Below are positions 11,884 through 23,074 of a DNA stretch of 64,000 nt, piece by piece. Every line of letters begins with the position of its first letter. Within the stretch, counting starts at the first letter, position 1. The translations under genes and the position numbers were made by a program. Location: contig MSED01000013.1 in NCBI GenBank assembly GCA_002099365.1, positions 310,001 through 374,000 on the forward strand, in the 5' to 3' direction. Under the pieces are notes generated by a model. That model had not been told where the DNA came from. It worked only from the letters and a program-made list of their open reading frames with translations, and ran no database searches. This stretch comes from Phialophora verrucosa (taxonomy: Eukaryota > Ascomycota > Eurotiomycetes > Chaetothyriales > Herpotrichiellaceae).

Positions 11884-12971
11884 ATGTCCTTCGTACTTAG
11901 GAGGCCCTTTGCGGTCTCCTCAAATGCCTTCAAACAGTTCAGCAAGCCATCAAGCGTCATCCGAGCGTTTCACTCGTCAAGCCCGAAATCATCCAACTTC
12001 TTCAATCCCCGGCCTCTCACATCGACCTCACATGCACAGTCTCTCCTCAAATCGCAAGCACTTCGCAATGGCTTCAAGCGCAACTACCAGACTCCCTCAT
12101 ACCAACCCGCGAACCCCGCGGCGAGCGGCAACCTGACGCAACGACTCGTAATGGGTGCAGCCTTGGTTGGTGGCACCATCCTCGCCACAAATCTAATTTT
12201 CAACCGTGAGACGAGAGAAGATGGCGGTATGCCTCCCTTCGAGCGGGAATACTTGAATCAGACATTCATGCACACCGGCTTGGGCGTGGGTATCATTGCA
12301 CTTGCAGCCCGGACACTGCACCAGAGCGGATGGAGTTACAGACTGATGGCGACAAACCCGTGGTTGGTCGTAGGACTGGGTCTCGCGGCTAGCTTTGGCA
12401 CCATGTACGGCACGTTTTATACACATCCAGACAAGTAAGTCAGCCATCACTATTCTTTTCAAGCCCAGGATGCTAACAGCTTTGTAGCTACATCCAAAAG
12501 TACGCTCTCTGGACCGCCTTTAACGTGACCCAGGCCGCCATCCTCACGCCCCTGATGTTCATGTCACCAGCAATCCTGGCACGTGCAGGTCTCTATACCG
12601 TTGGCATGATGGGCTCGATCGCCTTCATCGGCGCCACAGCCAAGCAAGAGAAATACTTATATCTGGGCGGCCCTCTGCTCGCCGGTGTTGCCATCGTTGC
12701 CATTTCCGGTTTCGCCCCTTTGGTCCTCCCCGCGACCGCTGTGAGGACATTGGCCTGGACTGAGAATATCTGGCTGTACGGTGGTCTCGCAGTATTTGGC
12801 GGATTCACCTTGTATGATGTCCAGAAGATTCTGCATCATGCTAGGATGAGCGAGAGAGGGTTGGTGAGGAAAGATGTTGTCAACGAGAGTATTTCGTTGG
12901 AACTGGACTTTCTGAACATCTTTATCCGGATGGTCCAGATTTTGTCGATGAGGCAGAATAACAGGAGATAA
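11884..12971 (+). CDS. Mitochondrial BAX-inhibitor-1 family protein (GHITM/MICS1-like)
   Basis: Two exons (11884-12434, 12488-12971) encode 344 aa. The N-terminus (SFVLRRPFAVSSNAFKQF, then Arg/Ser/Thr-rich sequence to about residue 60) is a typical amphipathic mitochondrial presequence. About seven hydrophobic spans follow, including NLTQRLVMGAALVGGTILA, FMHTGLGVGIIALAARTLH and the family-typical LYDVQKILHHARM near the end. The BI-1 fold of this branch sits in the inner membrane and is linked to cristae structure and ion/proton exchange. A longer in-frame extension to 11746 has no upstream ATG context favouring it; the presequence supports 11884. It is a housekeeping gene lying between two metabolic blocks. 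Confidence 0.92.
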
Positions 12972-14134
12972 AGTCGGGCGACATTGCTCTCAAAGACCGG
13001 CAGCGCCAAGGGCTGGAGTCCCCGAGTGTGCCAGAGGCGTGGCCAGGACTCGCCTCACGTCTCCGGGAAGTGAGGACTCCGCCTTGTCGATGGAGGTACA
13101 TCACGGACTGTTAAAATAATAGGGATGTCGGTCTGAAATCAGGGTTGAACACAGCAAGAAGCTAGACCCTCGGAGGAGAAATTAAGATGTATTTCCACTC
13201 TGTTGTTGAAGTCCATTGAAATTTCCTCGTGTTGCGCATTGTCGTCTGCAGAAGATACTGTACCAGCCGGACAGGTGATAGAGCCACTCATCATCCTAGA
13301 ATTCGGTGAGATTGAATATTGTTTGCCCCAGGGGTTGCGTTTCCATGTGTACTGTGTGTCTATTTCGATGATTGAAAAACTGTTTCAGCCATTCCACAGA
13401 AGAACGTCCTACGGTCAGTCAGGTTGGAGCCTACCCAGGACGGAGGCTGCGCAGCATGGACGGACTCTCCCCAGGAGGGTACGCCGCCCACGTTAGACCT
13501 TGCTCCGGGCCGTAGGGGCGCATTGTAGTTTGCCCGGATCATAACCGATTTACTCGTATCTTCAAGACCACTGCTGCGTAAAGGAGCCGAGTTCAGGATC
13601 GCGTCGCTGGTGTACAGTATTCGTCACGCACCCCTTGTCAACGTGCATGTCATAGTCCTCGCAGCTCAATCGACCAATCATCATCCGACTGCAGAGCTAT
13701 AGTCGGCTTTCAACCAATCAGAACGCGGTATCTCATGGAACCGCAGCCTTGCCCCTTGTCACAACCTTGGCACGCATAAGTATTCCTTTGCATCAATCAT
13801 TCAACCATGAAACCTTCAGCGACTATCGACATGCCAGGCAGGCAGGGACCCATATTCGAAACACATGCGCCTCTCTTGGATACAAATAATACCCTCTCTG
13901 CAGGAAATAGCCTAATAGAGAGATAGGCAAATTAGATATAACCTTGAGTCATCCCCCCGATGCCACGGGAAGAACGCGCTGTGCGGCGCAAGCAATTGGT
14001 CTTCATCTGCTCCCCTGACAGCACTTTCGCTGATTCAGCGTTGGCGCCATAATCTAGCTAAACTGAACAGAACTGGAACTCCGTCATCTTCGTGGCAGTG
14101 GTCTCTTGAATACAACATCAAAAAGGTGGCGACG
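12972..14134. other. Intergenic region, convergent 3' ends
   Basis: About 1.16 kb where the GHITM-like gene (plus) and the first P450 (minus) converge, so most should be 3' flank. Two CCAAT pentamers lie at about 13674 and 13714 with no start codon to serve on the plus strand. No convincing ORF was found. Confidence 0.45.
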
Positions 14135-15848
14135 TCAGTCGGTCCAGCACGCTCTCTTGAAGATCAATTCACATTTTCCCGCTTTGGGAATTGCCAGAAA
14201 ATAATCTGTCATTGCCATACTCGCTTCGGTTGTCCTTGGCGCCAAATCGACCTCACAGCCTTTCAGCAAGGTTGCCGTGATCATCTTCAATTCCATCATA
14301 GCAAGATTCTTCCCAAGACATGCCCGCGGGCCTTGAGAGAAAGGCATGAAGGCCGTTTTCATAGTGGCGGTCACCTTTTCTGGGTGAAGCCACCGCTCTG
14401 GCTTGAAAAGGTCCGGTTCGGGAAAGGCATCAGGGTTTCGGTGAACAGTATAGCATTGCATGGATACAATTGTCTAAGCAAGGCAGTCAATATTATGTCG
14501 GGAGTGCAAATTGTGGGGTTGTAATTCACCTACCTTCTCAGACACGAACACCCCATTCAAGCTTCGCCCCCCAGGAGGCACCACCCGCTGCAAGCTTGCG
14601 GGAGCTGCTGGATGGAGGCGAAGAGCTTCATTGATGACAGCATCCAAGATGGGCAAATCAGAGATATCTCTGCATGATGGCAGCTCGTCAGGACCGGCAG
14701 CTCGACGCAATTCGGCTCGCAGCCGGGTTTGCCAGCCGTGATGCCGTGCAAGCTCCCAGAATAGATAGGTCAGAGTGGTGCTTGTGGTGTCTAAAGAGGC
14801 ATCATTAGATACCCTTCTCGACGAGTGACCGGGAAAAACACATACCAGTACCAGCGAATACAAGATTCGCAATCTCGGCGCAAATCTGACGATCAGGCAT
14901 TGGAGCTTCGTCCTCGCTTCGAGTGGTCAAGATTTTCGTCAGGAGGTCTTTTCGACCGGAGTTCCGTCCATACTGTCCAATGTACTTGTCGAAGGACGAT
15001 TTCCCGTACTTCCAGGTAAGATATGTTAGTCTGTGACAGAAGATAATTGCAGCTGGCAGGGTGCACACCTGCTGAATCCGCTCCCTGGCCTGCAAAACGC
15101 CCGTTGATGCAAGAATTGGTAGCGAGACGAGTCGTCGATAGAGCCATGGGAAGGCGGCCTCGAGACCACTGAGCATGAAATGATAGTCCATGTCAAGCAG
15201 GAACTGAGGAGGCTCTGCCGAATCCAAGCCACCAAAGCTCTGCCCGAGGAACAGTTCGCCTAGATTGGCAGAATTAGATCATGTCCACAAGCACTCACGA
15301 TGCAGTTCGTTCGACGTACCGACGATATCGAAGGAGGTCAGCCTGAAGAGGACCAATACGTCCACAGGCCTCCCTAGTGTACTTTTCACGTGGACGAGCA
15401 GTTTTTCGATCTGCTGCATTATCAACGGCTCGGTTTCCGAAAGATTGGACTGTGAAAACGCGTGGCTCAGTAGCCGCCTCCTTTGACTGTGTTCAGTCCT
15501 GTCTCGCATGGCAGAGATACCAAGTGGCTGAAGACTGAAGGTATCATATATCGGAGCCTTCAGGTATGGCGTCGCCAGACCGTAAATCTCGTCCACCATT
15601 TCCGGGTTGGAATAAGAGATCTCTCGTGGACCTATTCGAACTGACGAACCATATTGTTGATGCAGCCGGTGTATTGTCGATGTGCGGTTCCCGGCCAGAT
15701 CTATAAGCATTAGCCATCCCGACGTGACCTTCGCCATGAAAGGCCCTGGGATATGGCGGAGCGTCGTCGCAAAGACATTGAACAGAATTTGGAAGGATAT
15801 TAGGATTGCAAGGACGCCGAACAATGCGACGACTGAAATCGAGGTCAT
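14135..15848 (-). CDS. Cytochrome P450 monooxygenase (membrane-anchored, complete)
   Basis: Four exons (15848-15320, 15259-14846, 14790-14534, 14473-14135) encode 512 aa. An N-terminal anchor (residues 4-25) precedes a Pro-rich hinge (LRHIPGPF). Intron 2 falls inside the I-helix oxygen-binding motif AGTDTTS; the K-helix ExxR is EALR, PERW follows, and the heme loop is FSQGPRACLG with Cys about 452. Every landmark is present, so it should be an active ER monooxygenase using a P450 reductase. The family resembles the CYP clan of isotrichodermin/benzoate-type fungal P450s; the substrate is unknown. A reverse-strand CCAAT box (ATTGG near 16097) is about 250 nt upstream. It heads a block with a SnoaL-like protein and a Zn2Cys6 regulator. 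Confidence 0.93.
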
Positions 15849-16386
15849 GATTCAGAATTCAGTCGAGACACCACAGTCTCTGAAGTAGGAATATTGGCAG
15901 AACACTTCCAAACTCGAGTTATTTCCCCATCCTGAGGCAGTTTATATATCCTAAAGACAATGCGCATGACGCTTTTGCACATTTAAGGCGTCCCGGTCCG
16001 TAGAATATTGATAGGCCGGACACGCCTGACGCTTGTCTCTCTCCTAAAAGGCATTCAAACGAGCATCTGATATACCTTGCCAGCTCATTCAGCTGGTTGG
16101 CCAATCACATACGTGAGAAAGCTGGCCAGTACGGTCTCACTATGGTGGTGACTCTCTCGAGCCTGCTATATCCATTCGACAAGGTTCCTGTCAGGACGAG
16201 GTCCACGGTCCCTTGGGGATCGCCAAAAAAGACTGAGAATCATGGCAATTCGTGCCTAGATCTTGGACCTCTTAGCTTCTATGCTGTCTTGAACCAGCAA
16301 TTCATTACACATCTATTGTAGCATCAGGAGTCCGTATAACTTGAAATTTGGGATCCCTCTCGAAGGCCCCTCAGCCTGTTCAGCCG
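15849..16386. promoter_or_regulatory. Upstream region of the P450 and 3' flank of the SnoaL-like gene
   Basis: About 540 nt between two minus-strand genes. It contains the CCAAT box read on the minus strand near 16097 and no supported ORF. Confidence 0.4.
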
Positions 16387-17054
16387 TCAAGTGCCTCCGC
16401 CTAGAACACTTATATTTCCCAACCCGCCCTGTATGTATTAGCTTCGATTCGTGACTTCTCCATGCTTGTCGATCTGAAACTTACGAAATTGTGTATTACA
16501 CGACTCTGCACCAACCACTTGCCCGTCTCCTGTTTCACCATTTTGTCTTCATAGAAGCCGTAGTTCTGATACACCTGGCCTTTGGTGTCGCCATGTCCAA
16601 AAAAGGTAGCTTGCAGGTAGCTGACAACGGTGGCAGTGTGCGAACTTGTTTGATTCACGTGTAGACTACTGGAGGCATGCTGTGAACCGCCAGGAACAAG
16701 AGTCGATTGTAAAAACTCGGTGATAGCAGGTAGCCCTGTCTGCACCGACTCTCCGGTGAAATTGGTGGTTGCAGTAGGGTGGAAGACTTCACACAGCAGG
16801 GAGAGCTGCCCAGTGTCGTAAGCAATGGAGAAGAGTGACAGTGTGTTCTGGATTGACGTGAAGGTCTCAGGGCTAGGAGCTGGCTGTGACGCTCCACGGC
16901 AGCCGTTGGCAACTTTGTCATGATTGCTGCTGTACGATCCACCCCAGGCATCCGGGGCGCCGGTCACAACCACCAGATTCACGCAGACCAGGGCAAGGGA
17001 AACCAACATAATACCATAATTTGCAGCCCCGACGGGGACAATAGAGATATGCAT
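16387..17054 (-). CDS. SnoaL-like / NTF2-fold protein with signal peptide
   Basis: Two exons (17054-16485, 16428-16387) encode 203 aa. The 56-nt intron (GTAAGT...GCTAATACATACAG) replaces a read-through tail with FGGLGNISVLGGGT, which fits the family better. The N-terminal hydrophobic stretch IMLVSLALVCVNLVVV ending at a small-residue site indicates secretion or ER entry. The rest matches the NTF2/SnoaL alpha+beta cone: FTSIQNTLSLFSIAYDTG, CEVFHPTATTNFTG, then alternating strands ending GKWLVQSRVIHNF. Members range from polyketide cyclases to dehydratases and many have no known activity. Position between a P450 and a Zn2Cys6 regulator suggests a tailoring or cyclisation step; that is inference. 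Confidence 0.85.
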
Positions 17055-18722
17055 ATCAAGGCAACGAGCTCAAGCTGGCAAGAGATGTGAGGTTTAGGGG
17101 GAAGAAAATTCATGGACTCTGAACAAACAAAAGAGCGGTTATAAAACCAGGATAGGGCCATGGGATGGAGGCTGGTGGCCTTATACAAGGGAAAGCACTA
17201 TTCCAGAGGTATATTTCCCCACGGCGACACGCTAGTGAACGACCTCTTTTATTCCACTAAACGATCCGTGCCGGCGGCTCTGCTAGGTGCCTGTAGGCTT
17301 GAGCATCTATTTAGATCAATTTTCTGCACCTTTGCGCGGAATCCAGAGTAATAGCATATCGAAGTTCTCCCCTACGGCCAGATTATGTCGGCCTTGATGC
17401 TATATCTGCCAAGGGCCAACCTTTATTACACTCGACTTGGGCCAGAAGAAGATCTGTCTGCTTGCTCTCCAGTTCAGAGGTCTGGGGAGAGACGTCGTGT
17501 GGGGGTTGTCTGTGCTGCACGTAGGACGCTGGGATGAGGTGGCGGCTGTAACGATGAAACTCGTCGAGGTGGCCTCCGATGCGCCAGGGACGATGATCGT
17601 TGGGTAACAGAGCAATCGATGTCATTCGATATCCAATTTCGTCACAGTGTGCAAACCATGAAAGATGCAGCAGATGGGTCGGGATACTGACAGTGAGTGG
17701 GTTACGGAGGCTGAAGAGTCCGAGTCAAAGGCCGTCCCAGATGAACAAGAACAAGCGGTGGCCGAAAAATGACCCGAATATGTAAATGGTCGATTTCTAT
17801 GCAACTAGGGAACTTGCTTTGCTGCACCGACATTTATAGGGTGCCAGTAGTCAATGGACACAGGTCAGCGCATTGTTTGAATGGTTCAGCTACCAACCTA
17901 ACCTCTAGAAGTACTCGGTATGTTTCGTTGATCTGGATTGACACCAACGGTCTAATGGCAAGGTGTTTCCTTCGTCTCCGTATGGCGATCCTTTCAGTGT
18001 CGAGAGCCTCCAATGGCCACAGACACCACATCCAACGAGTAAAGGCCATCTCAAGCGGCTTTATCTCTCGCCCCGTTGGATTATGATTGTGCGGGGAGTA
18101 GGACAATCGCCGCTACATCCTGGCATGTCCTGCCATGCCCAGAGGAGCTCCAGCTCGGAAAATGTGAGGGAGGGGTTTGAATGATGGTAGCGTCCCGGCG
18201 ATCCACCGTTGCAACGTCTCCCGTCACGATTCAGGCCCCCTGTCTTTCCACTTATCCTATGTGCAGAACTGATCAGCATTGGGTGCTGAATTATCTATCA
18301 GCGGAGCGGCATGCTAACCAATAGAGCTTCACTCCTATGTACTTGCATTTCCACTTGCTACGACTTTATTCAAGCGCCTTGGCCATTTTCAAGCTTCTGC
18401 CACAAACCCGACAAGCTCCTAAAGACTATGCCGTAACTAGCAGTCGCTTGAAATGCAAACGTCATTTTTATCATCAGAGTTGCAATATCAAGAATTACCT
18501 TCGTGTCGATCCCATTCAACGATTCAGCCTCGCTCAGCCTCGCTCCTATCCAACTTCGATCATCCCCATGACGTACCAGTCCCACCTGCCTGTCGAAAGC
18601 ATCCGTGGACTATCGGACGACGTTGAATGTCTGTAGACTCGTTTTAGTCTTGTTGATATCAAGAACCACGGCCACACCAACACTGCTCAACAGACCTATG
18701 CTCCTTCACGGCGTGTATCGGC
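17055..18722. promoter_or_regulatory. Long divergent promoter region between SnoaL-like gene and Zn2Cys6 regulator
   Basis: About 1.67 kb separating divergent starts. Small frames (for example 17383-17625 on minus, 18337-18636 on plus) show no domain and are probably leader sequence. A direct duplication CAGCCTCGCT/CAGCCTCGCT lies near 18528-18543. A regulator next to its likely targets makes this a candidate autoregulatory region; no specific operator can be proven by eye. Confidence 0.4.
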
Positions 18723-20518
18723 ATGACCACCTCTAGCAAAGCACTCGATTCTCAAAGGCCAAGGAAGGTTGCTGACAGGGTCCGCAAGAAGAAATGGGCA
18801 CCGAAGACCTTCAATGGTTGCGTCACTTGCAAGTATGTTCTGCTGTGAGACGTACTATACGAAATGCTTACCTTGCCAAAGGAGGAGACGAGTCAAGTGT
18901 GACGAAGCTAGACCCTTCTGCCAAAGGTTGGGAGGACCCCTAGTTCTTTCCCTGAACAAGCTGACCCCTATGGTAGATGCATCAAGGCGAAAGTCCCATG
19001 TAGGGGCTATGTTCCACCCAAAATCAGATTGTTTGATCCGAACTCGGCTATTGTCGAAGCAACAACAATCGCGAAACCAAGAAGGCGACCAGACTATTCG
19101 CAATACCAGACCCTCCTCAACTCATACCCGCATCCTCACGAGTGTACACTAATACCATCGTTTGGGACAAAGGAAGAATACCGTTCCTTCCATTTCTACC
19201 TCGAGAGGACCTCGGATTTTATATCTCTGTATTCTCAACCATATTTATGGAGAGTCGTTCTCCCTCAAGCAGCATGGCGCCACGAAGCCATCAAGCATTC
19301 CATCATCGCTCTGGCAGACCTTCACCAAGAATTGAGCAGTTGTAGTTCAACCGAGATTGCCCCAGGAACTCAGGCTTTCATTCCCCACTACAATAGAGCA
19401 ATCCGCGCCCTGGTCACATACAAGCCACCAGTTGACGTAGTATTGGCAACATGCATCGTCTTCTGGGCACTGGAGAATTTCAACGGCTGCGGGGAAGCTG
19501 CGTTTGACCATATGAAAGCGGCGGTCAAGATCCTGAGGGAATGGGAGGTCACTCGTCGTCCAGATGATCCCGCTAATGGTCTGATCGTGGCCTCCCTCCA
19601 ACCTACCGTCCGCGACGGCATCAAGTTTGCTTCCAGAGACCGCGTGGAGGAACTTGAGCGTCACATGGATGTGCTTTCCCTTAGCTCGCATGATCGACGT
19701 ATCATGGATTTTGAGTTAATGAAATTTGACAGCTTGGAAGATGCCAGCACCGTCCTGCGAGATTGTATTCGGCATTTGCTATCACTCCGAGTGTCCACAG
19801 TTGCTGGAGTTGAGCCAGCGGAACAGATCAAGGAGATCGACGCAAAACTATACAAGTGGATGAACTTGTTTCAGACGTTGATACCCCATATCTCTTATGG
19901 AAGGACGTTTATCGTCCACCATGTTGCGTCTCACATCTTGCTTGACAAGCTCAAAGCCAGGGTAGACATGGCAGATGAACATGCAGAACCAAGTGAGCGA
20001 CCGTTCGGGTTCATCATGCTCGAGATCGAAGATATGATGCGGCAGAAGCTGATCGAAACCGGCGCATTCGACAAGTTGGACACTGCGTACCTTGGGTTAG
20101 TCCCCCCGGTGTTCCTTGTGGCAGTCGAAGCGCCAAATGTTGAGACCAGGAGGCGAGCAATCTCCGCCCTGCGGCGGTTAACTTTGACTGAAGGGTCGTG
20201 GTCCACCGAGATTGCAGCGGACATCGCAGACGCGATGTTAGACGTCGCGGAAAGGTACACTGTTCCACTCTCTTCCGTTGACCTGCAGTACTTCACGTTC
20301 GAGCATTATCCTGAAAGCCAACTTCTGGCTATGCAATGGGAACCTGAAGATGCATTACTTCAGGGGCTCGGAATTTCCAAGGTCATTGAAGTCAATATTG
20401 AACCTGCCGCAGTAAGTCGCATCCACAATCGCTCGAGACAGCCTAACATAGGCCACAGGATCTTCCTCGATTCATTCGAAATTTTGGCTACCAAGCAGCA
20501 AGTCCGCCATCGTGTTAA
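18723..20518 (+). CDS. Zn2Cys6 (GAL4-type) transcription factor, likely local cluster regulator
   Basis: Four exons (18723-18832, 18882-18926, 18977-20411, 20459-20518) encode 549 aa. The binuclear zinc cluster at residues 34-61 is assembled over the first three exons: CVTC, RRRVKC, RPFC, QRC, then KVPC, giving C-x2-C-x6-C-x6-C-x2-C-x6-C. Basic sequence (RKVADRVRKKKWAPK) flanks it. The long C-terminal part fits the fungal-specific regulatory region (LERTSDFISLY, AIKHSIIALADLH, AVKILREWE). The last intron (GTAAGT...CCTAACATAGGCCACAG) swaps a run-on tail for DLPRFIRNFGYQAASPPSC. It is a nuclear activator or repressor. Flanked by P450, SnoaL-like, enoyl reductase and SDR genes, it is the natural candidate regulator of the block. 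Confidence 0.9.
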
Positions 20519-21988
20519 TTGACATTTGCAAGCGTCATGTTAGTGTGGTGTGAACGACATCCTGATGCATTAGGGAATAATATGTAGACAAAGTCATATT
20601 GGTCATGTCATTCAGCGATCATGGTAGCTTTCTGAGCGTCAATTCTTGACTTGGTCGTCCTTGTCTGCCAACCTGCTTTTTGTTCCAAGAAAAGCTGCCA
20701 TAAGTCGGCTGGGGCTTACTTACTGGCAGCAGTGGGTGCACTATCTGGCCTGTACTTGTCAGACTATCCCTTAGATGTCTGCCATCACCCGCCATTCTGG
20801 CCAACGTCGTCTTGCTGTAAATTGCCCTGTTGGCTAAATGGCTGGTCAAACAGATTCTCCCTCACTGTGAATGCCACGGCCCGGCTAAGTTCAACCTAGG
20901 CTGGCCCTCAACAGGAGCTATCTCGCCCACTCTGGTGCAATATGGGATTTGATATCTTACTACTGGTCTGCTGATGTTCTCCAAATGTCGACTGCACCCG
21001 CCGTGGATGGCACAGGTCTCCGTTCTGCAACCGTAGCACCTACCAAGTAATTCGACACCATGCGGGGGATTCCCCTGCTTGGGATGTTCGTTTGTGCTTT
21101 CTCGTTCCCGATACTGACGCTGAACCCCATCCCCGTCCTCCTGACGGCAAAGTTCTTGAGGTTGAGGACCCAAAAGAGCAGCCCGTAAGTGCTGTGATTA
21201 CCTAGAATGTATGGACAAGAGACCGGCGACTGCATCGACACTTTGGAAGCAGGGATTCGGAGTCCAACCAGAAGCATCCTACCGCGAACACACTTTGCGT
21301 TCACCTCATCCACCAAAATCAAGGGTCATGGCTACTGAAGGCAAGGGTGACATGTGGAGGAAGGACAAGTCGGTTTAACGAAGTACCCTATACTTATTCA
21401 AGGACCTAGACTGCGCCAATAGGCGCCACGGGCTTGATGGCCGTTCCTCATCTCCATCAATCAAACACGTGTGACCCAAGCTACCCTGTCGAGTGCTTGT
21501 CTGGAGCGTCCACTGTCGACGAGAGTTCTCATGGGGGACGGTGTTGACAGCCGAGAATTCTCCCTAACCAGCCCTTGGCTTAAGATATCTTGTCCGAGAG
21601 TCGGTCGAAATTTCGGTACAAGTTGGTATCTTGCCACTCCTGTTTACTGATCTGTCCGCGCTAATGAATCTTGAGACTAGCGATATTATTCGTAGAATTG
21701 GTTGTCGTCACGGATCCCTGGAAGTTACATGCCCTTTTACAATGGCTTGAACCTCGATTGTTCGATAAAGTCAAATGCTAGCGCCTCTGAGACGGAACGA
21801 CTATTGTACCGGTTCCCTCGTCTTTCCGAACAAGTGGAAAGCCAGGAGAATTATGCTAACGCCTCGCAACCCAATATTCTGACACTCCCTCACCTGTCCT
21901 TCGGGACGACTCGCCCGGTAGTGCTCGAACTCGTTCTCCCCCAAATCAGCTCAACTATTCTTTTCGAGAAGATAGAAGTGCAGTCAGA
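20519..21988. other. Intergenic region, no gene seen
   Basis: About 1.47 kb. A plus-strand frame from an ATG at 21729 (87 aa) has no recognisable domain, but its TGA overlaps the next gene's ATG in ATGA. It is treated as a possible upstream ORF. Nothing else supported. Confidence 0.45.
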
Positions 21989-23074
21989 ATGAAGGCACTA
22001 GTAGCAAATCACTGGATCTTTGGCCGACTACTTAATCTAACTCTCCACAAGTCAATTGGTCGAGGCTGCGAAGTCAAGGAAGTCCCCAAACCATCCATCG
22101 CTGATAACGAGATCCTCGTCAGAGTCCGAGCTGTAGCACTCAACCCGACCGATTTCAAACACATCGACATATTGTCCCCACCCGACAGCATTATTGGATG
22201 CGACTACGCAGGAGAGGTTGTTGAGGTCGGGCGACAGGCGCCCGGGGGTTGGAATATAGGTGATCGAGTGGCTGGTGCTGTCCACGGAGGGCTCTACAAA
22301 GATCGAGGATCCTTCGCGGAATATCTCAAGATCGATGGTGATCTGGCGTGGAAGGTACCGGTAAGCATCAAGGACGAGGAGGCGGTCACCTACGGCGTGT
22401 CGGCCACCACAGCTGCGCTCGTGCTAATCGTCCATCTCGGGCTCGAATGGCCCAGGGAAGCCGATTCCAGGCTCCGCAGTGGGACGAATAAAGGGCCCAC
22501 CGTCCTGATTTATTCGGGCTCTACCAATGCTGGGTTGTTCACCATCCAGTTTGCAAAATATTTGGGCTGCACAGTTGTCACGACAGCGGCGCCGCGTTCC
22601 TTTGACCTGGTCAAGAGCTACGGCGCGGACCACGTCTTCGATTACCGATCTGCAAGCTCCGCCCGTGAGATAGCTACGGCCTTCCCCGACCTCAAGCTCG
22701 CCGTGGATTGCTTCTCTGAAGGCCATTCGACTCCATTCTGCGCGGAAGTGCTGAAGAACCGAGGTGGCAAGGTCGTGACCCTCCTTCCTCGTGGTGTATC
22801 GAAGACCCCTGGCGTCGAATACGATACGGTCATGCTCTACACGGTATTCGGTCACGAGTTCGCCTGGCTCCCACCCATTGGTCCAAAGTTTCCAGCAAAG
22901 CCATCGGACCGAGCGTTTTATGCGCGCTTTACCCTCGAATTGCCGCGCCTTGCAGGAATTATTAAACCACCTCCCATATCAGTGGTGGACGGTGGATTTA
23001 AAAGCATTCTGGACGGACTGGAGAAGCTTCGGCGGGGGGAAGTATCGGGCAAGAAATTAGTAGTCAGGTTTTGA
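21989..23074 (+). CDS. ToxD-like zinc-independent alcohol dehydrogenase / trans-enoyl reductase (MDR family)
   Basis: A single open frame of 361 aa. The MDR fold is clear: a GroES-like N-domain (VKEVPKPSIADNEILVRVRA, ALNPTDFKHID, GCDYAGEVVEVG, GDRVAG), a Rossmann domain with VLIYSGSTNAGLFTIQFAKY and the NADP-binding region through GADHVFDYR, and the C-terminal GKKLVVRF. No structural or catalytic zinc Cys/His set is seen, as in quinone- or enoyl-reductase members. Relatives act in trans on polyketide chains (LovC/ToxD type) or on free enoyl/quinone substrates. The first 17 residues after MKAL are unusual; a 51-nt in-frame GTAGCA...CACAAG segment could be an intron, giving 344 aa. No PKS lies in this window, so a trans-ER role is unproven. 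Confidence 0.88.
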   Translation: MKALVANHWIFGRLLNLTLHKSIGRGCEVKEVPKPSIADNEILVRVRAVALNPTDFKHIDILSPPDSIIGCDYAGEVVEVGRQAPGGWNIGDRVAGAVHGGLYKDRGSFAEYLKIDGDLAWKVPVSIKDEEAVTYGVSATTAALVLIVHLGLEWPREADSRLRSGTNKGPTVLIYSGSTNAGLFTIQFAKYLGCTVVTTAAPRSFDLVKSYGADHVFDYRSASSAREIATAFPDLKLAVDCFSEGHSTPFCAEVLKNRGGKVVTLLPRGVSKTPGVEYDTVMLYTVFGHEFAWLPPIGPKFPAKPSDRAFYARFTLELPRLAGIIKPPPISVVDGGFKSILDGLEKLRRGEVSGKKLVVRF

